Made by a program: the position numbers and the translations under genes. Source: JBNKDD01 sp050288085 (GTDB lineage Bacteria; Chloroflexota; Anaerolineae; Aggregatilineales; UBA3940). Taken from it: 36,392 nucleotides of DNA. The stretch lies in the NCBI GenBank assembly GCA_050288085.1, contig JBNKDD010000020.1:1-36392 (forward strand), read 5' to 3'. Below are positions 7,962 to 15,888 of the stretch, in pieces. Position 1 is the first letter of the stretch, and each line of letters opens with the position of its first letter. The notes under the pieces are model-generated. The model searched no databases and was not told the origin of the DNA. It worked only from the letters and a program-made list of their open reading frames with translations.

Positions 7962-10900
7962 ATCGAACCAAACCAAAAATCGGGGTTTATGTTTGCCGGT
8001 GCGGAACCAACATTGCTGCTACAGTGGATGTAGAATCTGTCGCGGAATACGCCAGCCGCCTCGATGGGGTGGAGATGGCCCGCGAGTACAGCTATATGTG
8101 TTCTGACCCCGGCCAGGAGTTAATCAAAGAGGATATTCAAGAGCTTGGCCTGAACCGTGTGGTCGTTGCCTCATGCTCACCACTGATGCACGAACCGACC
8201 TTCCGCACGGCATGTAAAGAGGCTGGGCTGAATCCTTTCTACTTCCAGATGGCGAACATCCGTGAGCAGTGCTCATGGGTGATCGATGACCCGGTTGCAG
8301 CCACTACTAAAGCCAAAAGCATGGTAGGGGCGGCGGTGCAGCGCGTGCGCCATCACCAGCCATTGGAAATGCGTGACGTGAAAATGAATACCTCGGCGCT
8401 GATCGTCGGTGGCGGGATCGCCGGGATCGAAGCTGCGCTGAGGTTAGCTGATGCAGGAAAGCAGGTGTATTTAGTCGAGCGGGAGCCGAGTATCGGTGGG
8501 CACATGGCCCAGCTTTACAAGACCTTCCCTACGCTCGACTGTGCGGCTTGAATTCTCACACCAAAAATGGTGTCCGTTGGACGCCACAAGAATATTCACC
8601 TGCTGGCTTACAGCGAGGTCGAGTCGGTTTCGGGCTACGTCGGCAATTTTGATGTGCGTGTGCGGCGCAAAGCCCGCTTCATCGACGAGGCTCTATGCAC
8701 CGGCTGCGGCCAGTGTGCTGAGGTCTGCCCGATCTCGATCAGCAACCCGTTTGACCTGGGCCTGAGCGAGCACAAAGCAACTTATCGCAATTCCGCGCAG
8801 GCCGTGCCGAACGCCTTTGCGATAGAGAAACGCGGCGTTGCCCCCTGCCGGGATGCCTGCCCAACCGATCAGCGCGCGATGGGTTATATCGCCCTGGTCA
8901 GGGAGGAGCGCTATGCCGATGCTTATTGGGCAATCCGGCGTGAGCATCCCTTCCCGTCAGTGTGTGGACGGGTGTGCAATCGCCAATGCGAAGATGCATG
9001 CAGCCGGGGGCAATACGACCAGCCGGTTAACATCATGGGCCTGAAGCGCTTTGTCGGCGACTGGGCCTATGAACACCGGGACGAACTGCCTAACATGCGG
9101 GATAAGTCGCTGGTTGGAACACCTTTCAAACACGATCCCACACCAACCGGCAAGAAGATCGCCATCATCGGAGCCGGGCCTGCGGGCCTGACCGCCGGGC
9201 AGGACCTTGTCCGGTTAGGGCATGCCGCAACGGTATTCGATGGACTGCCCATCGCGGGTGGCATGATGCGCATCGGTATCCCGCCGCATCGCCTCCCCTG
9301 GGACCTGCTGGATTGGGAGATCCAACAAATCCTGGATGAGGGAGTCGACCTCCGGCTGAATACCTGGATCGATGACGTTTCCGGCCTGCTTGATAACGGC
9401 TACGATTCGGTCATCATCGCGACTGGTGCCCACCGTGCCAAGAAAATCTCGATCCGCAACTCGAACCACCCGGATAACTGGCTCAGCCTTGACCTGCTAA
9501 AACGTGTTGCGCTGGGCGAGGAAGTTGACCTGAGTGGTCACAAAGTCGCTATCCTGGGCGGTGGCAACGTTGCCCTCGACGCGGCACGGACGGCCATCCG
9601 GCTCGGCGAACCGGAAGTTCGGATGGTTTGCCTGGAGCCGCGCGGTGAGATGCCCGGCTTCGAGTGGGAAGTTGAGGTTGCTGAAGAAGAGGGAATCGAA
9701 GTACTCCCCGGTCGCAGCTTCAAGGAAATTGTCGTTGATGAGAATGATCGGATCGTCGGTGTACGCTGCGTCGAAGTGATCTTCCGGGGCTTCAAGCGAG
9801 GCCGCCCGGATATAGAAGAGATACCGAACAGCGAACACATCATTCCCGCCGATCTGGTGGTGTGGGCGGTTGGACAGGGCCCAGACTTCTCCTTCCTGCC
9901 GCCGGATGGCAGCATCAACACCCGCTATCCCATTGGCGTACAGACCGACGATGAGATGATGACCACCCTGCCCGGTGTGTTTGCGGCAGGTGACGTGCAT
10001 CGTGGGATGACCTTCTTCGTGGTGGATGCCATCGCCGAGGGCCATCATGTCGCCCGCTGCGTGGATCGTTATCTGCGTGGCGAAGACGGTTTACAGGAAC
10101 TACCTAAACAACCGGTTGCCACCCTCGACCTGGAAGAAGTTAAGCACAAAGTTGAAAGTGGTCAGGCTGCCGGATGGGACCGCGCGCCGATCTCCACCAT
10201 TCCGTTGGAGGAACGTCGTAACAACTTCAGAGAGGTTGACCTGACGCTGACCGAAGAAGAGGCAGTCGCCGAAGCTCAACGTTGTCTGGCCTGCGGAATT
10301 TGCTCGGAGTGCCTGGAATGTGTAGCAGCCTGTGAACGCGGCGCGATCAGCCACACGATGCAGGAGGAATTGGTCGAACTGAACGTCGGAGCGATCATCC
10401 TGGCGACAGGCTTCAAGGATTTCGACCCGACCCAGGCTCCTGAATATGGCTACGGTGTGCATCCCAACGTGATCACGGCCATGGAGTTTGAGCGTCTGAT
10501 CAACACCAGTGGGCCCACCCTGGGTAAGGTGTTGATGCAAAATGGCGAACCGCCCAAGAGCGTTGCCATTCTGCACTGCATTGGCAGCCGTGATGATAAG
10601 TATCACGAGTACTGTTCGCGGGCTTGCTGCATGTACTCGCTCAAACTGGCTCAACTGGTACACGACTATGTCGATGCCGAGGTGCACGAGGTCTACCGTG
10701 ATATGCGCACCTTCGGTAAGGACTATGAGGAGTTCTACAACCGCACCAAACTGAAGGGCGTGAGCTTCTATCACGGGCGGGTTTCCAACGTCGAACGGCA
10801 AAACGGCCATCTGGTCGTGCGCTGGGATGAGAGCTTCTACAACCAGCCCGATCACATTGAAGTCGACATGGTGATCCTGGCAACAGGCTTCGAACCGCAG

Positions 10901-11350
10901 GATGACGTGGCTCAGGTCGCCAGCCGCTTCGGGATCAGCCGGTCGCGGGATGGCTTCTTCCTGGAAAAGCACCCGAAGCTCGGCCCGGTTGAAACCTCCA
11001 CCGATGGCATTTTCCTGGCGGGAGCCTGCCAGAGTCCAAAGGACATCCCCGACAGCGTTGCCCAGGCCGGCGGCGCGGCGGCAGCAGCCCTATCGCTGAT
11101 CGACCAGGGGACGATCTTCCTGGAGCCATCGGTCGCCGAGGTGAACCCGGCACTGTGTGCAGGTTGCGGTCAGTGCGTCGAATCATGTCCTTATGATGCG
11201 ATTACGTTGGAAGGCAATCTGGCAGCGGTCAATGGCTATCAGTGTAAGGGCTGTGGCACCTGTGCGGCCACCTGCCCCAACAAAGCCATGTCCCTGATTC
11301 ACTATGACGACAGACAGATCATCGCCGAATTGATCGGCGCTTTACGGTAA
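7958..11350 (+). CDS. hdrA: HdrA with inserted GltD/NfnB-type NAD(P)H domain, selenoprotein (Sec at residue 198)
   Basis: Read through UGA 8549-8551 this is one 1130-residue protein. Residues 1-200 are a close paralogue of the preceding HdrA (CRCGTNI, VVASCSPLMHE, FAD fold, CAAU). After Sec198 the first ferredoxin motif is at Cys247/250/253/257. An insertion of about 460-480 residues then follows: a GltD-type N-terminal Cys region (APCRDACPTDQ near 295, VCGRVCNRQCEDAC near 335), a dinucleotide fold IGAGPAGLTAG (404-414) and a second one ILGGGNVALDAA (532-543), as in NADPH-binding GltD/NfnB. HdrA resumes with CLACGICSECLECVAAC (776-792) and CX..CSRACC, ending in two 4Fe-4S motifs. HdrL-type proteins of sulfate reducers are described as HdrA plus an NAD(P)H domain, and this may be one. 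It should accept or donate NAD(P)H directly. The ATG overlaps the upstream UGA stop, so translation is coupled. Confidence 0.9.
8552..8592 (+). promoter_or_regulatory. bacterial SECIS-like hairpin downstream of UGA in hdrA2
   Basis: The upper stem is the same 8 bp (8568-8575 with 8579-8586) with GUU loop (8576-8578), 25 bases after the UGA. The lower stem is one pair shorter than in hdrA1: UUCU (8553-8556) pairs with AGAA (8589-8592), and C8557 faces A8588 where hdrA1 has a C-G pair. Confidence 0.72.
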
Positions 11351-11363
11351 GGGAGGTACAGGT

Positions 11364-11825
11364 ATGTACGAACCGAAGATTATCGGTTTTCTATGCACAT
11401 GGTGCAGCTACACCGGGGCTGATCTTGCCGGAACCTCCCGACTCAAATCCCCCTGGAACCTGCGGGCGGTGCGTGTACCATGTTCGGGGCGTGTCTCGCC
11501 GGAACTGATCATGCGGGCTTTTGACCAGGGAGCCGACGGCGTGTTGGTGCTGGGCTGTCACATCGGTGAATGCCATTACGATAACGGCAATCACCGGACG
11601 GCCAAGCGGGTACCCATGCTTCACAATCTAATGGAATTCTCCGGGCTGGAACCGGAGCGCCTGCGGTTGGATTGGGTGTCGGCCTCCGAGGGAGATCGTT
11701 TCGCCCGGCTGGTTACCGAGTTCACCGAGGCTGTTCGGGAACTGGGGCCATGTCAGTGGCGGCAGAAAACCATCACTAACGGCCACCGGCTGCCTCTGCT
11801 GGAAGATATCGAAGTGGGAGGCTGA
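11364..11825 (+). CDS. mvhD: MvhD/FlxD-type [2Fe-2S] electron-transfer protein
   Basis: This 153-residue protein is the small [2Fe-2S] protein that connects an electron-donating module to HdrA. The family Cys pattern is visible: Cys11 and Cys14 in FLCTWCSYTGADLAG, Cys40 in VRVPCSGR, Cys65 and Cys70 in LVLGCHIGECHY. In some relatives (VhuD, BamF) one of these positions is selenocysteine; here all are Cys. GGGAGG precedes the ATG by seven bases. It lies 13 bases after hdrA2 and one base before the next gene, so it belongs to the operon. In FlxABCD-HdrABC clusters the equivalent FlxD bridges FlxABC and HdrA, and the same job is inferred here. Confidence 0.9.
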   Translation: MYEPKIIGFLCTWCSYTGADLAGTSRLKSPWNLRAVRVPCSGRVSPELIMRAFDQGADGVLVLGCHIGECHYDNGNHRTAKRVPMLHNLMEFSGLEPERLRLDWVSASEGDRFARLVTEFTEAVRELGPCQWRQKTITNGHRLPLLEDIEVGG

Positions 11826-11826
11826 C

Positions 11827-12708
11827 ATGACCATGACGACTGAAATTCAACGGATCGCCGGAGATTTGCTGGCGAGTGGTCAGGTCTCCTGTGTGATCGG
11901 GTACGAAGTGGGGCCGCGTGGGCGCACTCGCCCGGTGTTTGTCTATGATTCGGAAGATGTGGAGCGGCTGGTCTGGAATGAAAACTGCACTCACAATCTT
12001 GTGACCTACGCCCAACAGAAGCTCCGCACCGCCACTGGACAGGACGAATCATCACAACAGCGGGTAGCGGTTGTCGTCAAGCCATGTGACAGCCGCGCCA
12101 TAAACGTACTTATTGCCGAAAAGCAGTTCGACCGGGATCAGATTCACGTGATTGGCATGGCCTGCGAAGGCATTCTTGAGGGATCTGGCTTCGGCAAATC
12201 AACTGACGTACTGCAAAAACGCTGCGAACAATGCGGTGAACGCACCCCGGTTCTCTATGACAATCTGGTCGGCGAACCACCGCAGGTCGAAATGACCTAC
12301 GACGTGACCGCCGACCCTGATCTGGCTCACCTGGAGGCAATGACCCCCGCCGGGCGAACGGCGTTCTGGTTGAGCCAGTTTGACCGGTGCATCCGGTGTT
12401 ATGCCTGTCGGCAGGCCTGCCCGATGTGCAGCTGCCCGACCTGCCTCTACGAGCGGAATGACTCGTTATGGGTCGGGGCAAACATTGAACTAAACGAAAA
12501 GCGAACTTTTCACCTGGGGCGGGCCTATCATCTGGCCGGGCGCTGCATCGGTTGCGACGAATGCGAGCGGGTTTGCCCGGTTGACATCCCGATTGGATTG
12601 CTCAACCGCAAAATGGCGAAAGATATCCAGATCATGTTTGGACACCGGGCCGGACTTGAGCCGGTTCCATCACCGATCACCACGGTTCTCGCCGGAGAGG
12701 AGGGATAG
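11827..12708 (+). CDS. flxC: 4Fe-4S dicluster electron-transfer protein, FlxC-like
   Basis: This 293-residue iron-sulfur protein has an N-terminal region of the kind found beside hydrogenase/formate dehydrogenase beta subunits (VVVKPCDSRAINVL, 83-96) and two 4Fe-4S motifs: Cys188/191/194/198, directly continued by extra cysteines 201, 203 and 206, and Cys240/243/246/250 (RCIGCDECERVCPVDIPIG). It probably relays electrons between the flavin reductase and MvhD/HdrA. The name flxC is assigned from the mirrored gene order (hdrA, D, C, B, A), not from a distinctive signature, and could be exchanged with the next gene. It starts one base after mvhD. Confidence 0.75.
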   Translation: MTMTTEIQRIAGDLLASGQVSCVIGYEVGPRGRTRPVFVYDSEDVERLVWNENCTHNLVTYAQQKLRTATGQDESSQQRVAVVVKPCDSRAINVLIAEKQFDRDQIHVIGMACEGILEGSGFGKSTDVLQKRCEQCGERTPVLYDNLVGEPPQVEMTYDVTADPDLAHLEAMTPAGRTAFWLSQFDRCIRCYACRQACPMCSCPTCLYERNDSLWVGANIELNEKRTFHLGRAYHLAGRCIGCDECERVCPVDIPIGLLNRKMAKDIQIMFGHRAGLEPVPSPITTVLAGEEG

Positions 12709-12710
12709 CC

Positions 12711-13727
12711 ATGCAAGTTATCAGCCATGAAGCACTAACCAAACTGCTCGATAAGCTGGCACGGGGCAAGACCCTCATCGCCCCGCGAGAGGTGGACGGT
12801 GTGCTGCTCTACCGTCCGGTTCAGGGCAGCGACCAGATCGTATGGGACTACGTGCGGCCTGTGTTGTCGATCAAAGAGGCGTTTTTCCCCGCTACCGAGC
12901 GCCTGCTGACCATCGAAAAAACCGGCCAGGAGATTCAACTTCAAGAAACCCTACCGGAAGGCGATCAGGTGATCTTCGGTGTGCGTCCTTGTGACGCTCG
13001 CGGCGTCAAGGCGATGGATGCGCTCTTTATCGATACCCCACCGGTCGATGCATACTATACGAAGCGCCGTGAGCAGACAACAATGATCGGGCTGGCCTGT
13101 CAGGAAATGGGCGACGCCTGCTTCTGCACCAGTGTGGGCGGTGCGCCCGATGATGCCAGCGATGTCGATCTGATGCTCACTCAGGTTGAAGGCGGTTATG
13201 CGGTCCAGGCGGTCACAGAAAAAGGGAAGGTCTTGCTGGACGGGATCGGACTGACAGAGGTATCCGGCGATCCCCCCTCGCCGGTGCTGACCGATCCGAT
13301 CCCCTATCCAGAAATGACCGCCTGGCCGCCGCAATTCAACGATGATTACTGGGCGGATATGTCCGAACGCTGCCTGAGCTGCCGGATTTGTGCTTATGTC
13401 TGCCCGACCTGCCGCTGCTTTGATGTGCGGGACGAGGCACTGCCGTCAGATAACGGCAGCAGCCAATACGAGCGAATCCGCTGCTGGGATAGCTGCGCGG
13501 GCGAGGTTTACCGGCAAATAGCCGGTGGGCATAATCCCCGCGCCGCGAAAGGTGACCGGCTGCGCAACCGTTTCTTCTGCAAGTTCTACTACTACCCGGA
13601 GCAGTACGGTCCGGTAGCCTGCACCGGCTGCGGGCGCTGCGTCGACTCTTGCCCGGTGAATATCGATATCACCGAGGTAATGACCCACCTGGCTGAAGCC
13701 TCACAGGCAGAGGAGGTGACATCATGA
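12711..13727 (+). CDS. flxB: 4Fe-4S dicluster protein, FlxB / sulfhydrogenase-beta / AsrA-like
   Basis: This 338-residue protein resembles the beta subunit of cytoplasmic sulfhydrogenases and AsrA of anaerobic sulfite reductase, which pair with an FAD/NAD(P) subunit. VIFGVRPCDARGVKAMD (87-103) is the family's signature; two 4Fe-4S motifs are at Cys221/224/227/231 (followed by Cys234/236) and Cys304/307/310/314 (CTGCGRCVDSCPVNIDI). GGAGAGGAGGG lies just upstream of its ATG at the end of flxC. Its own end overlaps the next start by four bases (ATGA). It is likely the immediate electron partner of the FAD subunit encoded next. Confidence 0.8.
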   Translation: MQVISHEALTKLLDKLARGKTLIAPREVDGVLLYRPVQGSDQIVWDYVRPVLSIKEAFFPATERLLTIEKTGQEIQLQETLPEGDQVIFGVRPCDARGVKAMDALFIDTPPVDAYYTKRREQTTMIGLACQEMGDACFCTSVGGAPDDASDVDLMLTQVEGGYAVQAVTEKGKVLLDGIGLTEVSGDPPSPVLTDPIPYPEMTAWPPQFNDDYWADMSERCLSCRICAYVCPTCRCFDVRDEALPSDNGSSQYERIRCWDSCAGEVYRQIAGGHNPRAAKGDRLRNRFFCKFYYYPEQYGPVACTGCGRCVDSCPVNIDITEVMTHLAEASQAEEVTS

Positions 13728-14578
13728 CCATGATAACCACCGCAAACGGACACAACGTGATGACCCCTTACCTGGGAAGGCTGGTCATGGTCAGGGACAT
13801 GGCCCCGGAAATCAAGATGTTTGGTGTTGAATTGCTGAACGGCGGGCGCGAACAGTTTGCCGATTACCAGCCGGGGCAGTTCGCTTTCGTGTCGGCCTTC
13901 GGTATAGGCGAAGCGCCTTTTGGTATCGCCGGGACACCCCAACGTGGGGACATGCTGGAATTCGCCGTGCAGCGTCTAGGGACGGTCACCACCGAACTTC
14001 ACGAGATGGGCGAAGGTGACATCGTCGGTATCCGTGGGCCGTTAGGGAACTATTTCCCGATGGAGTCCTTCAAGGGTAAAGACCTGGTTGTGCTGGGTGG
14101 GGGTATCGGCGGAGCACCGCTCCGACCGGTACTTCAGACCGTGCTCGATAACCGGGCCGACTACGGCCACCTGAATATCCTGTGGGCCGCCCGTCGCCCT
14201 GACCTGCTGATGTTCCGCGATGAGTATGATTCATGGCAGGCTGCACCGGATACCCGGCTGCACCTGACGGTCGATGAACCGGATGCTGATTGGGATGGTG
14301 AGGTAGGTCTGATCACCCAACTGCTGGAAAAGGTCGCGCCGTCTCCCAAAGACAGTGTTGCGATCACCTGCGGGCCACCGATCATGATCTACTATGCCGA
14401 TAAGGTGTTAGACAACCTGGGCTTTGCCCCAGAGCAGCGCTACGTGACACTCGAAGCGCGGATGCACTGCGGTGTCGGTAAATGTGGCCGCTGCAACCTG
14501 GGCGAAAAGTTAGTCTGTGTTGATGGCCCGGTCTTCTCAATGGCAGAAGTTGGGGATTTTCTAGAAAGTTTCCTGTAA
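13724..14578 (+). CDS. flxA: FAD/NAD(P)-binding reductase with [2Fe-2S] domain, FlxA-like
   Basis: This 284-residue ferredoxin-NADP-reductase-fold subunit, like AsrB, sulfhydrogenase gamma and FlxA, transfers hydride electrons from NAD(P)H via FAD. The FAD domain holds YQPGQFAFVS (48-57) and a flavin-loop region; the nucleotide domain has GGGIGGAPLRP (125-135) and TCGPP (215-219). The C-terminal cysteines 249, 254, 257 and 265 (C-X4-C-X2-C-X7-C) bind a [2Fe-2S] cluster as in PyrK. The ATG overlaps the flxB stop, so translation is coupled. It is the last gene of the operon and gives a second NAD(P)H site in addition to the one inside HdrA2. Confidence 0.88.
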   Translation: MTMITTANGHNVMTPYLGRLVMVRDMAPEIKMFGVELLNGGREQFADYQPGQFAFVSAFGIGEAPFGIAGTPQRGDMLEFAVQRLGTVTTELHEMGEGDIVGIRGPLGNYFPMESFKGKDLVVLGGGIGGAPLRPVLQTVLDNRADYGHLNILWAARRPDLLMFRDEYDSWQAAPDTRLHLTVDEPDADWDGEVGLITQLLEKVAPSPKDSVAITCGPPIMIYYADKVLDNLGFAPEQRYVTLEARMHCGVGKCGRCNLGEKLVCVDGPVFSMAEVGDFLESFL

Positions 14579-14587
14579 GGCGTCTGT

Positions 14588-14620
14588 GGAGGGACGGTTC
14601 CTGGGTCGGGCCGTCCCTCC
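14588..14620. terminator. inverted repeat between convergent flxA and fmdB, probable terminator
   Basis: A 10-bp perfect stem (GGAGGGACGG at 14588-14597 with CCGTCCCTCC at 14611-14620) with a 13-base loop and no U-tract fills the gap between the convergent genes. It may end transcription in both directions. Confidence 0.5.
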
Positions 14621-14623
14621 GAA

Positions 14624-15007
14624 CTAATCTTCGTTCGAAAAACCTTCGTCCGAAAGCGGCATCGATTTTTCAATCGTTTCCGGACTTTCTCCTGCCTCAA
14701 GCCGCTCGGTAACTTCCTGAAACTCGCCGCCTAAATCCTCTCCAAATTCAGTGGACATATCCCGCATCATTCGACCCAACGCCCGCGGATCATCCTCATC
14801 CAATCCACCCAGCCGCGACGGGTCGGCTAACCGTTCAACGCGGGCTTCGTCGTCGGTCAACAGGGTCACCCGTTTGATCAGGCGGCTTAAATCAGAGCTG
14901 TCGCATTCGGGGCAGGTTGCAGCATCCCCGTCAACATCTGCGTAACTCTTATAGAAAATACTGAAGGTGTGCTGGCACGTTTTGCAGCGATAATCGTATT
15001 CTGGCAC
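14624..15007 (-). CDS. FmdB-family zinc ribbon protein with acidic tail
   Basis: This 127-residue protein starts at a GTG (complement 15005-15007) seven bases after GGGAGG. The frame stays open for 66 codons further upstream, but the residues there look non-coding and the FmdB domain begins exactly at PEYDYRCKTC. Two Cys pairs, CKTC and CPEC (ATCPECDSSDL), form a zinc ribbon. The remaining 75 or so residues are rich in Asp/Glu and probably disordered or regulatory, longer than in the shortest family members. The family is widespread, historically called a putative regulator of formamidase operons; no defined biochemical role can be given. Confidence 0.85.
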   Translation of the reverse strand: MPEYDYRCKTCQHTFSIFYKSYADVDGDAATCPECDSSDLSRLIKRVTLLTDDEARVERLADPSRLGGLDEDDPRALGRMMRDMSTEFGEDLGGEFQEVTERLEAGESPETIEKSMPLSDEGFSNED

Positions 15008-15029
15008 AGTGAAACCTCCCTGACATCGG

Positions 15030-15058
15030 AGTATAATCACCGTACATAGCAGTGACAA
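15030..15058 (-). promoter_or_regulatory. sigma-70-type promoter of the fmdB-like gene
   Basis: On the minus strand TTGTCA (complement of 15053-15058) and TATACT (complement of 15030-15035) are exactly 17 bases apart. The expected start is near 15023, giving a short leader that contains the GGGAGG ribosome site. Confidence 0.7.
15032..15037 (+). promoter_or_regulatory. -10 element of the rhomboid gene
   Basis: TATAAT on the plus strand overlaps the minus-strand -10 of the fmdB-like gene (15030-15035). The -35 region (around 15009-15014) is weak. Confidence 0.45.
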
Positions 15059-15078
15059 ATTATTTTCAAAGATCAAAT

Positions 15079-15888
15079 ATGAATCAAGAACCCGAACAAC
15101 ATCCTCTGGATAGACTGACCGAAAAAGCACAGCGTACCATTCACCCACCTGAATCGCGTCCCACACCGCCGGAGGCGCGACCGCAGTTTCGCGTTGAGGC
15201 TCCACAACAGGATAAGCCGGTTATGATTTACATCCTGTTGGGTATCAACGTACTGGTCTTCCTTGTGGACATGGCTCTAGGGCAAAGCCTGACTGCCTGG
15301 GGAGCGAAAGACAACCTCGCGATTATCCATGGCCAATACTGGCGGTTGGTCACGCCTATCTTCCTTCATGGGGGATGGCTGCACCTGGGGTTCAACAGTT
15401 ATTTTCTGTATATCTTTGGGCCTCAAGTTGAACAGACATTCGGAACAATACGTTTTACGATTATCTATTTGTTGTCGGGAATCGCCGCAGCAATTGCCAG
15501 CTTCGCGCTGACAGCTAATCCATCCCTCGGCGCGAGTGGAGCATTATTTGGGCTGGTCGGTGCACAGCTCATTTACTTCTACCGGAACCGGTTGGTGCGC
15601 CGTGATGCGGGTCGTCAACTACAAAACATCGCATGGTTGATCGGAATCAACCTTGTTATAGGCTTTAGCCCAGGCACCAATATTGATAACTGGGGGCATA
15701 TCGGTGGTTTGATCGGGGGATTGGCACTGGCCTGGTTCTCGACCCCGATTCTGTACGTCCACCCACCTATGGGCGATCTGATCCGGGTTGAGGATAAATC
15801 CTCTCCAACCTGGGCGTGGGTATCCTTTTTCATGGTCGCGTTGGTCCTGGTTGGTATCACCCAGTTTTTGATCGTCTTGAAGGGCTAA
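15079..15888 (+). CDS. rhomboid-family intramembrane serine protease
   Basis: The protein is 269 residues from the ATG at 15079; an in-frame GTG 27 bases upstream is possible and neither start has a strong ribosome site. About 45 N-terminal residues are hydrophilic and Pro-rich, followed by roughly six membrane segments. Rhomboid landmarks are present: HLGFN (His102, Asn106), the catalytic Ser153 in GASGALFG and the catalytic His207 in WGHIGGLIGG. It would cleave membrane substrates within the bilayer; the substrates are unknown. Its stop overlaps the stop of the convergent downstream gene by three bases. Confidence 0.9.
   Translation: MNQEPEQHPLDRLTEKAQRTIHPPESRPTPPEARPQFRVEAPQQDKPVMIYILLGINVLVFLVDMALGQSLTAWGAKDNLAIIHGQYWRLVTPIFLHGGWLHLGFNSYFLYIFGPQVEQTFGTIRFTIIYLLSGIAAAIASFALTANPSLGASGALFGLVGAQLIYFYRNRLVRRDAGRQLQNIAWLIGINLVIGFSPGTNIDNWGHIGGLIGGLALAWFSTPILYVHPPMGDLIRVEDKSSPTWAWVSFFMVALVLVGITQFLIVLKG

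Noticed and set aside
6567..8551. Frameshifted or pseudogenised hdrA genes, or a genetic code with UGA as Trp/Gly
   Set aside because: Both paralogues carry UGA at the same conserved Cys position with open frames elsewhere. korB, hdrA1, mvhD and the HAD gene all end in UGA, so UGA is not reassigned throughout.
10100..10972. 290-residue minus-strand frame inside hdrA2 (and similar ones at 9497-10048)
   Set aside because: The plus strand here encodes clear HdrA/GltD motifs; the minus frames are composition shadows.
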